A stretch of DNA of 64,000 nt from Paractinoplanes durhamensis (GCF_016862175.1 NZ_BOML01000060.1:1-64000), one strand, 5' to 3'; positions 8,348 to 17,696 are shown, counted from the first letter of the stretch. Numbers and translations are program-made. The notes: a model not told the origin generated them from the sequence alone.

Positions 8348-9113
8348 CCACACACACGGCGAGCACGGCGAACCGACGGGCGGGGCCTGGCCTCGGCCCT
8401 CCGAGAACTACGTCGCCCCGCACACGCACGAACCCGACGAGGTGCCGCACACCCACCCCGACCCCGGCGTGGACCCGCACACCCCACTCGGCACCGGCCC
8501 GCGCGCGCTGCGGATCGGCATCGGCGGCCCGGTCGGCTCGGGCAAGACCGCCCTGGTCGCGGCCCTGTGCCGGGCCCTCGGCACCGAGCTGCGGCTGGCC
8601 GTCGTCACCAACGACATCTACACCACCGAGGACGCCGACTTCCTGCTCCGCAACGGGGTGCTGCCGGCCGAGCGGATCCGCGCGGTGGAGACCGGCTGCT
8701 GCCCGCACACGGCCATCCGCGACGACATCTCGGCCAACCTGGACGCGGTCGAGGAGCTCGAGGAGAAACTGGGCCCGCTCGACCTGGTGCTGGTGGAGAG
8801 CGGCGGCGACAACCTGACCGCCACCTTCAGCAAGGGCCTGATCGACCAGCAGATCTTCGTGGTCGACGTGGCCGGCGGCGACAAGGTCCCCCGCAAGGGC
8901 GGCCCCGGCGTCACCACCGCCGACCTCCTGGTGATCAACAAGACCGACCTGGCCCCGATGGTCGGCGCCGACCTGTCGGTGATGGAGCACGACGCGAAAC
9001 ACCGCCGGGGCGACCTGCCCACGGTCTTCCTGTCCCTGGTCGAGGACCGCGGCGCCACCGCGGTCGCCGACTGGATCCGCGCCCTGGTGGCGGCCCGCGT
9101 CCCGGCCGCCTGA
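8337..9113 (+). CDS. ureG: Urease accessory GTPase UreG with histidine-rich N-terminus
   Basis: GTPase that powers nickel insertion into urease. The P-loop GGPVGSGKTALV, the metal-binding CPH of ETGCCPHTAIRDD, and the guanine motif NKTDLAP are visible. I start it at TTG 8337, overlapping ureF by 11 bp, with GGGAGG at 8322-8327. This gives 258 residues, about 50 more than a minimal UreG. The extension holds eight histidines in HTH-type clusters and may store nickel, which could compensate for the missing ureE (inference). Confidence 0.92.
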   Translation: MLPDHTHGEHGEPTGGAWPRPSENYVAPHTHEPDEVPHTHPDPGVDPHTPLGTGPRALRIGIGGPVGSGKTALVAALCRALGTELRLAVVTNDIYTTEDADFLLRNGVLPAERIRAVETGCCPHTAIRDDISANLDAVEELEEKLGPLDLVLVESGGDNLTATFSKGLIDQQIFVVDVAGGDKVPRKGGPGVTTADLLVINKTDLAPMVGADLSVMEHDAKHRRGDLPTVFLSLVEDRGATAVADWIRALVAARVPAA

Positions 9114-9859
9114 TGCAGGCGTTCGCCCAGGTGGTCGCCGAGCCGGACGACCGGGGCGGCACCCGCCTGGCCGTCCTGCGCGGCGAGTCCCCCCTGCTGC
9201 TGCGCCGCACCGGCGGCCGCACCCCCGGCGAGGTGACCGTGCACCTGGTGGGCGGCGCGGCCGGCCCGCTGCGCGGCGACGACCTGCGCCTGGAGATCAC
9301 GGTGGCGGCCGGCGCGACCTTGACGGTTCGCAGCGTGGCCGCCCAGCTGGCGCTGCCCGGCCGCCCCGCCCCACCGTCCCGCCTGACCATCAAGGCGTCG
9401 GTGGCCGGAACCCTGCGGTGGCTGCCGGAACCGCTGATCGCCGCGGCCGGCTGCGACCACCACGCGCAGACCGTCGTGGCGGTGGCCGAGGGCGGCACCC
9501 TGCTGTGGCGGGACGACCTGGTCTGCGGCCGGCACGCCGAGCCGTCCGGCAACGTCCGGATGGACACGACGATCCGCTACGCCGGCCGAACCCTGTACCG
9601 CCACACCCTTGCGGTCGGCCCGCAGGCCGACGGCTGGGACGGCGCAGCCGTGCTGGGCGGCGGCCGCGCGGTCGGCACCCTGGTCGCGGTCCCGGGCCTT
9701 CCGAACACGCTGCAGGCTTCGTCGTCGGCCGCGCTGATGCCGTTGGCCGGCCCCGGGATGCTGGCCACCGCTGTCGGCGCCGACATCCGCCAGGTCCAGG
9801 CCGCCCTGGACCCGCTGTGCGAGCCCGAGCCGGCCGCGCGGCAGCCGCTGGCAGCCTGA
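9113..9859 (+). CDS. ureD: Urease accessory protein UreD/UreH
   Basis: Scaffold that docks UreF and UreG onto apo-urease. At 248 residues it has the actinobacterial UreD length. Recognisable: GDDLRLEITVAAGATLTVRS, a beta-helical run ending LRWLPEPLIAAAGCDHHAQT, and LLWRDDLVCGRH. The ATG overlaps the ureG TGA (TGATG). Last gene of the operon. Confidence 0.9.
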   Translation: MQAFAQVVAEPDDRGGTRLAVLRGESPLLLRRTGGRTPGEVTVHLVGGAAGPLRGDDLRLEITVAAGATLTVRSVAAQLALPGRPAPPSRLTIKASVAGTLRWLPEPLIAAAGCDHHAQTVVAVAEGGTLLWRDDLVCGRHAEPSGNVRMDTTIRYAGRTLYRHTLAVGPQADGWDGAAVLGGGRAVGTLVAVPGLPNTLQASSSAALMPLAGPGMLATAVGADIRQVQAALDPLCEPEPAARQPLAA

Positions 9860-9906
9860 GCCCCGATCGCGGGACGGTCTCGCGCAGGGCTGCGCCGCCG
9901 GCCGGC

Positions 9907-9931
9907 GCGTCAGCTCGGCGGAGGCTGACGC
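9907..9931 (+). terminator. Hairpin after the urease operon
   Basis: Perfect 8-bp stem GCGTCAGC/GCTGACGC with a 9-nt loop, 47 nt beyond the ureD stop. It lacks a U-tract, as is common for actinobacterial terminators. Confidence 0.5.
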
Positions 9932-10064
9932 GGGGACGCGTGGTTTTGGTGGGGTGGGGACGGGCTGGTTGCGGTTGGGGGCGGCTTACCCGCGTACTCT
10001 CCGCCGGCGAAGCCGCCTGCTCGGCGGAAGGGATGCCGGTGAGCGCAACCGAACGCGGGTTTTG

Positions 10065-10089
10065 GGGGGCGTCGAGAGCCGACGCCCCC
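10065..10089 (-). terminator. Hairpin after the sigma factor gene
   Basis: Perfect 9-bp stem GGGGGCGTC/GACGCCCCC with a 7-nt loop, 5 bp past the sigma gene's stop. On the minus strand it is followed by CAAAACCC, so there is no U-tract. Confidence 0.55.
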
Positions 10090-10094
10090 GTTCG

Positions 10095-10997
10095 CTAGGC
10101 CGCTACGGCTATCGGGACGCCGTGGGCGTCCGTCAGGGCCAGCCGGGTGTGCAGGTTGCCCTGCGTGGCCACCCGGGCGAAATACTCCGAACGGCGGCGC
10201 TGCAGACAGCCCTTTCTCGTCCTGGGGCCGCCGGCCGCCACCGTCAGCAGTTCCGGCGCCAGGGAGCTGTTCAGGCCCTCGCGCAACAGCTGCAGGGCCT
10301 CGGTGCGCAGCTGGGAGATCCGGGACTCGGTGACGCCGAGCCGGGCCGCTACGTCGCTGAGAGGCTGTTCCTGCAGGAACGACTCGGTGACCACCATGCG
10401 CAGGCGTTCCGGCAGGGCCTGGATGGCCTGATGCAGGTAGCCGAGACGTTCCCGCTTCAGCAGGAGGTCCTCCGGGCCCTCGGACAGCTCCGGCACCATC
10501 TCCTCGGCGGCGCCCGTCGGGAAGCCCTGCAAACTCAGCAGGGCCGCCTTCTGCACGTCGTCCTCCACCGTCGCCAGCTCCGCCACGCCGATGCCGAGGT
10601 ATTCGGCCACCTCGGCGTCCGTGGGCGTACGGCCCAGGGCGGCGGTCAGCTCCTGGCGGGCCGCGGCACTGCGCCGGGCCCGGGCCCGCACCGAGCGGCT
10701 CGCCCAGTCCTGGCCCCGCAGCTCGTCCAGGAGGGCTCCCCGGATCCGGACCGCGGCGAAACGGTGGAAGGGGATGCCCCGGGTCACGTCGAACGAGCGG
10801 GCCGCGCCCAGCAGCGCGGCGAAGCCGGCCGAGGAGAGGTCATCTGCATGGACGTGGCCCGGTACCCGGTTGAGCAGTTCCCGGACCAAGTGGCCAACCA
10901 TCGGCATGTGTTCGCGGACGAGGTCCTCGATATCACGCGCGGACGGCGCGTCGTGGATGATGCCGATGGTGGCGGGGAGCTCGGTCGTGGTCGTCAC
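10095..10997 (-). CDS. FliA/WhiG-type (sigma-28 group) RNA polymerase sigma factor
   Basis: Group 3 sigma factor of about 300 residues that redirects RNA polymerase to motility or sporulation promoters. Region 2 is seen in EDLVREHMPMVGHLVRELL, with DLSSAGFAALLGAARSFD and RFAAVRIRGALLDELRGQDW. Region 3 holds GRTPTDAEVAEYLGI, and region 4 holds LSDVAARLGVTESRISQL. I start at GTG 10997 because GAGGAGG lies 5 nt upstream; the ATG at 11015 has no ribosome site. FliA versus WhiG is not decided by the sequence. Flagellated spores in this family would favour FliA (inference). Confidence 0.88.
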   Translation of the reverse strand: MTTTTELPATIGIIHDAPSARDIEDLVREHMPMVGHLVRELLNRVPGHVHADDLSSAGFAALLGAARSFDVTRGIPFHRFAAVRIRGALLDELRGQDWASRSVRARARRSAAARQELTAALGRTPTDAEVAEYLGIGVAELATVEDDVQKAALLSLQGFPTGAAEEMVPELSEGPEDLLLKRERLGYLHQAIQALPERLRMVVTESFLQEQPLSDVAARLGVTESRISQLRTEALQLLREGLNSSLAPELLTVAAGGPRTRKGCLQRRRSEYFARVATQGNLHTRLALTDAHGVPIAVAA

Positions 10998-11118
10998 GTG
11001 GTCCTCCTCGCTCATACGACCGGTTGATGAAACCGGCTGACGAGGAAGACCTTGGTCGCCGAAAGGTGCAGCGGCGGCCGAACTCGGTTGCTTTTATGGT
11101 GCTTTTTGCGAGAAAAGC

Positions 11119-11367
11119 TCAGGTAAGCGCAGGAGCGGGCGCGACCACGCCCGTGAGCTCCTCGTTCACCCAGTGCATCCGGCGAACCGCGGTGTCCGGG
11201 TGGTCACCGAACTCGGTGGCGACCTCGGCCGCGCAACCCTCGCTGCCGTGCAGCAGAAGCATCGCGGTCACCGCCTGCTCCACGGCCCGGTTGCTCGGGC
11301 ACTCGGACGGCTGCAGGCTGGAGACGAACAGCGCCTCGGCCGCCAGATCCTTCACCATGCTGATCAT
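11119..11367 (-). CDS. Small conserved actinobacterial protein of unknown function
   Basis: 82 residues and cytosolic by composition. MVKDLAAEALFVSSLQPSE at the N-terminus and a central CAAEVATEFGDHPDTAVRRMHW resemble short proteins common in actinomycetes, from memory and with no known role. ATG 11367 has GGGGAG about 7 nt upstream. It lies 120 bp upstream of the sigma gene on the same strand and may share a transcript with it. Confidence 0.7.
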   Translation of the reverse strand: MISMVKDLAAEALFVSSLQPSECPSNRAVEQAVTAMLLLHGSEGCAAEVATEFGDHPDTAVRRMHWVNEELTGVVAPAPALT

Positions 11368-11585
11368 GTCGAAACTCCCCGATGTACGACTCGTTTGGCC
11401 CCGCTGGAGCGATTCTGTCCCGCGCGGGCGGCACCGGGGTCGCCGCCACGCCGGTGGGGTGCCGGATCGGTCGCCAGGCGCCGGATCGCTCCAGAAAGTG
11501 CCTGCTCACATCGCTTTCACCCTAACGCGGCGATCGGCCGCCCGGTGGATGGTTCTCCCCCGGACGGCCGATCGCAAACGCGTGC

Positions 11586-13592
11586 TCAGGCGGTCGGGCA
11601 GTCGATCTCCGGGTCGCAGTTCAGGACCGGCGACGTCGTCGGCGGCGTGGTGGTCGGCGCGGCCGTCGTCGGTGCCGTGGTCGGCGCCGTCGTGGGGTCG
11701 CTGCTGGGCACGTCGCCCGGGTTCGGCGCCGGGCCACCCTTCGTCGGCGCCGTGGTGGGCGGGCTGGTGGTCGGGTCGGTGTCGACCTTCGCCGGGCTGC
11801 TCGTGCTGTCGCTCGGCTTCGCGCTGGCCGTCGGTGTGGTCGGCGTGACCTTGATGACGTTGTCCGGGCCGATCGAGATCCCCGGGATCGGGGTGCTGCC
11901 CGACGGCGTCGCGGACAGCCGCGTGTCACCGTTGGACAGGTGCTCGACCTGACGAGCCGGCGCACCTGGCGCATCCGACACGAAGGTCTCGCAGGTGCTG
12001 CCGTTGAGCATGAAGGCCAGCGGGGCGGTGTTGTTCTTCGTGTAGGTCCCGGTGATCGGCAGCGTGATCGTCTTCAGCGCACCCAGCGACGCGGTCGATT
12101 CGATCGTCACCGTGTTGGCCGACTGCACCATCTGCGTCTTGGCGTTCGGGGCGACGATCTGGTCGCCGGGCAGGATGAACCACAGCTTCCAGCTGGGGAA
12201 CGGCGTTTCGTTGTTGCGGTTGGCCAGGATGAGGTTCGCGGTGAACTTGCCGGCCGCGTCGGACGTCACCGAGTAGCCGATCACGCACTTGCCGGTGGCC
12301 GCCACGACGCTGGGCTGCGGTTTCGCCCCGGCACCGCCGGCACCGGTGGCGTTGCTCACCAGGCTCCAGCCATAGGTGCCGGTGCCGAGCAGAAGCACGG
12401 TGCCGGCCGCGATCATCACCCGGCGGGTGTGGTTCTGCGAGGCGCTGTTGCGGCCCTTGGACGGCCGCTCGGGGCCGTCCGGCGGCTTGTTGCCGTCATA
12501 GGCCGGCCGCAGGGCCGGCGCGGCGCCCGCGGCGGCCACGGCCGCCGCACCCATCACGACCGGACCGGAGCGCAGCGCCGCGAACCGGCTGTTGCGCACC
12601 GGCGGCTCCTCGGCGTGCGGCTCCGGAGTCTGGCCGCCCCGGATCACGTCCGGGTACGACCGCTGCTGGCGCGGCAGGATCGTGGTGTCCTCGCCGCTCT
12701 CCGCCCAGTCGGGCACGTAGCCGCGGCCCACCGACGGCGCACCCGCGGCGATGCCGGCCAGCACGTGCGCCAGCTCGGCGCTGGACGGCCGGTCGGACGG
12801 GCGCTTCTCCAGGCAGCGGCCGACCAGCGCGCGGACCGCGTGCGGCAGGCCCTCGACCGGCGGGAGCGGGTCGGGCTCGATGTATTGATGGGCGCGCAGC
12901 AGCGCGGTGGTGGTGCCGACGTCCCACGGCAGCTGACCGATCAGCGTGCGGTAGACCAGCAGGCCGACCGCGTAGACATCGGTGGCCGGGCTGACCTGGC
13001 CGCCCTCGAGCCGCTCGGGCGCGAGGTAGGCCGGCGTGCCGAGCAGGCTGCCGTCGGGGTCTATGTCGTTCTCCCCGATCAGGGCCGAGATGCCGAAGTC
13101 GACAACCTTGGCCCCGCTCGGGGTGAGCATGACGTTGGCCGGGGTGACGTCGCGGTGCACGATGCCGCGCGAGTGCGCGGCGGCCAGTGCGGCGGCCACC
13201 TCAGCGGTGATCCGGACCGCGTGCTGCCAGGGCAGCCGGCGACTCCGGGCGAGAACGGCGGCGAGCGACTCGCCGTCGATGAGCTCCATCACGACATACG
13301 GAACCGGCTCACCGTCAACGGTGACGGCCTCGCCGTAGTCGTAGACATTCGTGATGTTGGGGTGGCTGAGGCGCGCGGCCGCCTGGGCCTCGGCCCGCAG
13401 CCGACGCCGGAAGGCCGGGTCCGTGCTGGTCGACGGCGGCAGAACCTTGACCGCGACCTGGCGACCGAGGACCTCGTCGAAGCCTCGCCACACCACTGAC
13501 ATCCCGCCGGCACCGAGCCGCTCCACCAACCGATATCTATCGGCCAGCAGGCTCGCTCCGGGCAGGTCCGTCGTGCTCATGTGCCCCCACAT
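11586..13592 (-). CDS. Serine/threonine protein kinase fused to a CBM2-like exterior domain
   Basis: 668 residues. The kinase domain is at ~20-280: glycine loop GAGGMS, Lys49 in VAVKVL, Asp148 in HRDVTPAN (Thr replaces the usual Lys) and Asp166 in DFG. A TM helix sits near 390-410 (MIAAGTVLLLGTGTYGWSL). The exterior domain at ~430-535 resembles family 2 carbohydrate-binding modules: KCVIGY, FPSWKLWFILPGDQ, a late Cys in STCETF. A Pro/Thr/Ser tail follows. ATG 13592 has GGAG 5 nt upstream; the internal ATG 13580 has poor spacing. It may sense polysaccharide or cell-wall state (inference). Confidence 0.9.
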   Translation of the reverse strand: MWGHMSTTDLPGASLLADRYRLVERLGAGGMSVVWRGFDEVLGRQVAVKVLPPSTSTDPAFRRRLRAEAQAAARLSHPNITNVYDYGEAVTVDGEPVPYVVMELIDGESLAAVLARSRRLPWQHAVRITAEVAAALAAAHSRGIVHRDVTPANVMLTPSGAKVVDFGISALIGENDIDPDGSLLGTPAYLAPERLEGGQVSPATDVYAVGLLVYRTLIGQLPWDVGTTTALLRAHQYIEPDPLPPVEGLPHAVRALVGRCLEKRPSDRPSSAELAHVLAGIAAGAPSVGRGYVPDWAESGEDTTILPRQQRSYPDVIRGGQTPEPHAEEPPVRNSRFAALRSGPVVMGAAAVAAAGAAPALRPAYDGNKPPDGPERPSKGRNSASQNHTRRVMIAAGTVLLLGTGTYGWSLVSNATGAGGAGAKPQPSVVAATGKCVIGYSVTSDAAGKFTANLILANRNNETPFPSWKLWFILPGDQIVAPNAKTQMVQSANTVTIESTASLGALKTITLPITGTYTKNNTAPLAFMLNGSTCETFVSDAPGAPARQVEHLSNGDTRLSATPSGSTPIPGISIGPDNVIKVTPTTPTASAKPSDSTSSPAKVDTDPTTSPPTTAPTKGGPAPNPGDVPSSDPTTAPTTAPTTAAPTTTPPTTSPVLNCDPEIDCPTA

Positions 13593-14103
13593 GCGCGCTC
13601 CGAAGTAACGCCGAGTCGCACCGCCATGCTTCTCGACGTCGGGGAGCCACCCTTACCGGGCGTTCCCCATCGACGGCGAGATGTTAGCCCACGATGGCCC
13701 TCTACCACGAGCGGTCGAGACCGCCCTCTACCTGCGACTCGTTACGGACCGTTTCCCGACACTTGCCACCCGTCGGGGCAGGGGCAAGCAGGCCGAAGGT
13801 CGGATCTTGGACTCATCACCGGGTATTTTTCCCCGGAAAATCACCGTTTAATGTGGAAAGTCGGAAGGTTCGCAAGTTCAGCCTTCTGAAGGTCGGCAAC
13901 AGAACGATCCACCAGCTGTCGCCGTCCGGTCACTGATCGAGACGAAACACGTCACTGAGAGATGATCTTTAATTACTGGACATGTGACAAAGGTTGAAGG
14001 ATCTAGCTGTGCAACCCCATCTGATCGGGTGAACCGCTCAGCTGTTCAGCCAGTTCCACGTGCCAATGTGCGCACGGCGCGTGTTGCCTCGCACCGAAGA
14101 TCC
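13593..14103. other. Intergenic region upstream of the kinase gene
   Basis: No convincing gene in 511 bp. It is less GC-rich than its surroundings, notably 13800-13990, and should hold the kinase promoter. A weak hairpin CCGGG/CCCGG surrounds a T-run near 13820. Short reading frames here lack ribosome sites and codon bias. Confidence 0.6.
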
Positions 14104-16902
14104 CTATCCGAGTAGAACGCCCTTCACCAGGTCTCGCGCGGGTGACGGCAGCGCGCCCGGCGCCGGCATCGACGGCAGTGGCATCCCGGCCGGCACCGGC
14201 ATGTCCCCGCCCCGCATCGCGCCCAGCTCGGACAGCAGCGACAGCACCGGCGCGAGCCGCTCGTAGAGCACCAGCACGACCTCCCCCGGCCGGGCCAGCC
14301 GCACCGCCGACGTGATCGCCTCCCGGTAGCCGTCCTCGCGCATCGACATCAGCTTCGGCCGCCGGGCCCGCATCTCCCGCTCCACGAGCGCCGACACCTC
14401 GCCCGGCTCCCGGCCGCGCAGGTCCTCGTCGTCGTAGAGCACCGCCCGGCCCACCCCGTCCGCGACGATCTGCGCGCAGGCGGCCAGCAGGTCGTCCCGC
14501 CGGTCGCCGGGCAGGGTCACCGCGGCCACGCAGCGCTCGGCACCCCACAGCCGGTGCAGGGTCCGCAGCGTGGCGGCCAGCGCGGCCGGGTTGTGCGCGT
14601 AGTCGACGAAGACCGCCACGTCGCCCAGGCGCAGCAGGGTGGCCCGGCCGGGGTTGGCCACCGGCGGGTCGAAGTCGGCGAGCCGGCGCACCACCGACTC
14701 CTGCCCGGCCCCGAGGGCCCGGGCCGCGGCGGCCGCGGCCAGAGCGTTCGCGGCGGCGTGCAGGGCCGCTCCCCCGTACGCCCCGGGCAGGTCGGCCAGC
14801 CGCACCAGCGGGGTGCGCCGGGCCCCGGTCGCCTGGACCAGCCAGCCGTCCTGCAGGAGGTAGGCGGTGGCGCCCTTGGCGAGGTGCTCGACCACCACCG
14901 GCTGCCGCGGGTCGAGGCCGAACCAGACGATCCGCTTGCGGTCGGCGCGCACCCGCGGCCGGTCCACCAGCGACCGCACCCACGGGTCGTCGGCGTTGAG
15001 CACGAGCGTGCCGCCGTCCCGGACCCGCTCGGCGACCAGGGCCTTGACGTGCGCGAGGTCCTCGATCGTGTCGAGCCCGTCCTGCCCGAGGTGGTCGGCG
15101 GTGATGTTGGTGATCACGCCGACGTCCGAGAAGTCGTAGCCGAGGCCGCGCTTGAGCAGCCCGCCCCGCGCGGTCTCCAGCACCGCGGTCTGCACGCCCG
15201 GGTCGCCGAGGACCATCTGCGCCGACAGCGGCCCGGTCGCGTCCGCCCTGAAGATCTCCCGCCCGTCGATGCTGACCCCGTCGGTGGTGGTGAGCCCGAT
15301 CCGCAGCCCGGTGTCGGCGAGCAGGTGCGCGGTCAGCCGGGCCACCGTGGTCTTGCCGTTGGTGCCGGTCACCGCGGCGACCGGGATCCGGCCGTCCGAG
15401 CCGGCCGGGAACATCGCCCGCACGATCGCGTCGCCCACGTCGTGCGCGCGGCCGCGCACCGGTGCCAGGTGCATCCGCAGGCCGGGCACCGCGTTGACCT
15501 CGATCACCCCGCCGGTGACCTCGTCGCCGTCGCGGACCGGGGGCAGCGGCTCGGCGATGTCCGGCAGCCGCAGGTCGATCCCGCAGATGTCCAGGCCGAC
15601 CAGGGCGGCCACCCGCAGGCACAGCCGGATCACGTCCGGGTGCACCCGGTCGGTGACGTCGTGGCTGGTGCCGCCGGTGGACAGGTTGGTGGTCTCGCGC
15701 AGCCACACCCGCTGGCCGGCGGCCGGCACGAAGGACAGCGTGCGCCCCTGCCGTTCGAGAACCCGCAGGACCGCGTCGTCCACGGTGATCCGGGTCAGCA
15801 CCCGGGAGTGCCCGGCGCCGCGGCGCGGGTCGGTGTTGGTGCGGTCGACCAGCTCGGCGACGGTGTGCCCGGCGTCCCCGACGATGTGCGCGGCGATCCG
15901 CTCGGCGGCGGCCACCACCTCCCCGGCCACCACCAGCACCCGGTAGTCGCGGCCGGTCAGCTGCCGCTCGACGATCACGTCCTCGCCGGCCGCGCTGAAC
16001 GCGTACGCCGTCTCCGCCCCGGTCATCACGCTGAGCGTGACCCGGTCGCCGTGCCGGCCCTGCCGTGGTTTGACCACGACCGGCGCGCCCAGCTCGGCGA
16101 AGAGCCGGGCCGCCGCGGACGCATCGCGGGCCACCCCACCGGCCGGCACCGGCACGCCGGCCTCGGTCAGCAGCCGCCGGGTGATCTCCTTGTCGCCGGC
16201 GATGTCGATGCCGACGCCGCTGGTGCGGTCGCTCATCGCCGCCCAGGCGAGCCGGCGCCGGCTGCCCCAGCCGAGACGCACGAGGCTGAGATCGCCGCAG
16301 CGCTCGACCGGGATACCCCGGCGGCGGGCGGCCGCGATGATCGCCCGGGTGCTCGGCCCGGTGGCCTCCCGCTCGGCCAGCGAGGCGAGGTCGGCGAGCC
16401 GGGCCGCGGTCGATCCATGCTGCATCTCCGGCACGCCTGATGCGGCGGTGGCCAGTGCGACGCTGGAGAACGAGCGCCCCGCGACGATCTCGCTCACCAG
16501 GTCGACCGCGACCTCGAGCAGCTCGCCGGGCACGTCCGAGCCGGCCGGCTCGTCGACCGGGCATTCGAGGATCAGGTGGTAGACGCCGGGTTCGCCGGTC
16601 GACACGGTCCGGCCGAAGCTGACGTCCCGGCCGATCAGCTGGGACAGCTCCAGGCAGACGTGCTCGGTGACGTGCCCGAAGTAGGTGCCGCCGCGCAGCC
16701 GGCTGACGAAGCCGCCCGGCGCCCCGGCCGCGCAGTGGTGCTCGGCCAGGCCGGGCAGCGCGCGCAGCATCCGTTCCGGGAAGCCGGTGACATCGGACGT
16801 CTCCCGCCCGGCCAGGTCGCCCAGCCGCAGCCGGGCCACGACCGCCGGCCGGGACAGGTACACGTTGGGTCCGCGCAGGCGGCGCAGGCTTTCGATCTTC
16901 AT
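14104..16902 (-). CDS. cphA: Cyanophycin synthetase
   Basis: Makes the storage polymer multi-L-arginyl-poly-L-aspartate from Asp, Arg and ATP. At 932 residues it fits CphA (~870-930). Domains in order: N-domain (MKIESLRRLRGPNVY; FGHVTEHVCLELSQL), ATP-grasp domain (GDKEITRRLLTEAGVPVP; VVVKPRQGRHGDRV; GVIEVNAVPGLRMH), then a Mur-ligase-like domain (VTGTNGKTTVARL; LNADDPWVRSL; DYAHNPAAL). ATG 16902 has GGGGAG 4 nt upstream and overlaps the cphB stop (ATGA), so synthesis and breakdown genes are translationally coupled. Confidence 0.95.
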   Translation of the reverse strand: MKIESLRRLRGPNVYLSRPAVVARLRLGDLAGRETSDVTGFPERMLRALPGLAEHHCAAGAPGGFVSRLRGGTYFGHVTEHVCLELSQLIGRDVSFGRTVSTGEPGVYHLILECPVDEPAGSDVPGELLEVAVDLVSEIVAGRSFSSVALATAASGVPEMQHGSTAARLADLASLAEREATGPSTRAIIAAARRRGIPVERCGDLSLVRLGWGSRRRLAWAAMSDRTSGVGIDIAGDKEITRRLLTEAGVPVPAGGVARDASAAARLFAELGAPVVVKPRQGRHGDRVTLSVMTGAETAYAFSAAGEDVIVERQLTGRDYRVLVVAGEVVAAAERIAAHIVGDAGHTVAELVDRTNTDPRRGAGHSRVLTRITVDDAVLRVLERQGRTLSFVPAAGQRVWLRETTNLSTGGTSHDVTDRVHPDVIRLCLRVAALVGLDICGIDLRLPDIAEPLPPVRDGDEVTGGVIEVNAVPGLRMHLAPVRGRAHDVGDAIVRAMFPAGSDGRIPVAAVTGTNGKTTVARLTAHLLADTGLRIGLTTTDGVSIDGREIFRADATGPLSAQMVLGDPGVQTAVLETARGGLLKRGLGYDFSDVGVITNITADHLGQDGLDTIEDLAHVKALVAERVRDGGTLVLNADDPWVRSLVDRPRVRADRKRIVWFGLDPRQPVVVEHLAKGATAYLLQDGWLVQATGARRTPLVRLADLPGAYGGAALHAAANALAAAAAARALGAGQESVVRRLADFDPPVANPGRATLLRLGDVAVFVDYAHNPAALAATLRTLHRLWGAERCVAAVTLPGDRRDDLLAACAQIVADGVGRAVLYDDEDLRGREPGEVSALVEREMRARRPKLMSMREDGYREAITSAVRLARPGEVVLVLYERLAPVLSLLSELGAMRGGDMPVPAGMPLPSMPAPGALPSPARDLVKGVLLG

Positions 16903-17696
16903 GCGACTCCCCGTTCGGCCGCGGGTGCGTCGACGACCGGCCGGCGTCCCGTGAGGTGGAAGGTGTGGCCGGCCGGCAGCACGTGGATGCGTGCCCCGGC
17001 CAGCGTGATCGGGCCCTGGGCAGGCACCCGGATGTCGGTGGCGGCGCCGGCGTCGACCACGGTGACCGCGCCGCTGCCGAGCACCTCGAACCGGTCGCCG
17101 TCGGTGAGGATGGCGGTGTCCTCGTCGATGCCGAGGCCGAGCTCGTGCGGGTAGAGGGCGACCGCGCTGAGCAGCCGGTTGATCCGGCCGCGCTCGGCGA
17201 AGTGCTGGTCGATCAGCACGCCGGGGAGGAACTCGAGGCCGGGCCCGGTGCGCACGCTCGCCCGGCTGACCCCGGGCGCGTCGCCCTCGACGATCATCGT
17301 GCCGGACATGACGGCCGCGCCCGCGCTGGTGCCGCCGAGGACCACGTCGCCCGCCGCCACCAGGGCCTGCAGCAGCGAGTCGGTGGCCGTCCCGCCGATC
17401 ACCGCGGCGATCCGCTCCTGGTCGCCGCCGGTGAAGAAGACACCGGTGGCCTGGCGAATCACCGGGTGCGGCGAATTGGCGGCCGCGCGATCGTCGAGGC
17501 GCAGCGGCACGACCTGCGCCGCGCCGAGCGCGGTGAAGGCCGCCACGTGCGCGGCCTCGGCCTCAGCCGGCGCCGACGAAGCGGTGGCGATCACGACGAT
17601 CCGCGCCGCATTCCCGCCGGCCAATTGGACAAATCGCGCGAGCAACGCGTGGCCGGCCGCGCCACCGATGATCAGGAGGCGGCCATGATTCGACAT
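16899..17696 (-). CDS. cphB: Cyanophycinase
   Basis: Peptidase S51-type serine exopeptidase releasing beta-Asp-Arg dipeptides from cyanophycin. At 265 residues it fits the family. The nucleophile serine is in GGTSAGAAVMSG, and DQHFAERGRINRL with GIDEDTAIL are family hallmarks. The N-terminal LLIIGGA lacks the usual acidic GGGED stretch, a small deviation. ATG 17696 has GGTGG about 5 nt upstream. First gene of cphBA. Confidence 0.92.
   Translation of the reverse strand: MSNHGRLLIIGGAAGHALLARFVQLAGGNAARIVVIATASSAPAEAEAAHVAAFTALGAAQVVPLRLDDRAAANSPHPVIRQATGVFFTGGDQERIAAVIGGTATDSLLQALVAAGDVVLGGTSAGAAVMSGTMIVEGDAPGVSRASVRTGPGLEFLPGVLIDQHFAERGRINRLLSAVALYPHELGLGIDEDTAILTDGDRFEVLGSGAVTVVDAGAATDIRVPAQGPITLAGARIHVLPAGHTFHLTGRRPVVDAPAAERGVA

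Noticed and set aside
9954..11027. A 357-codon plus-strand frame opposite the sigma factor gene
   Set aside because: Gln/Arg/Gly-rich antisense shadow; the minus-strand frame has clear sigma regions 2 and 4.
13694..13936. Small frames in the 13.6-14.1 kb intergenic region
   Set aside because: No ribosome sites, atypical composition and no recognisable motif; likely promoter DNA.
14003..16564. An 853-codon open frame overlapping cphA on the same strand, and a 628-codon frame on the other strand (14554-16440)
   Set aside because: Arg/Gly/Ala/Pro-rich translations with no motif. cphA in the correct frame has all its domain signatures. These are GC-rich frame shadows.
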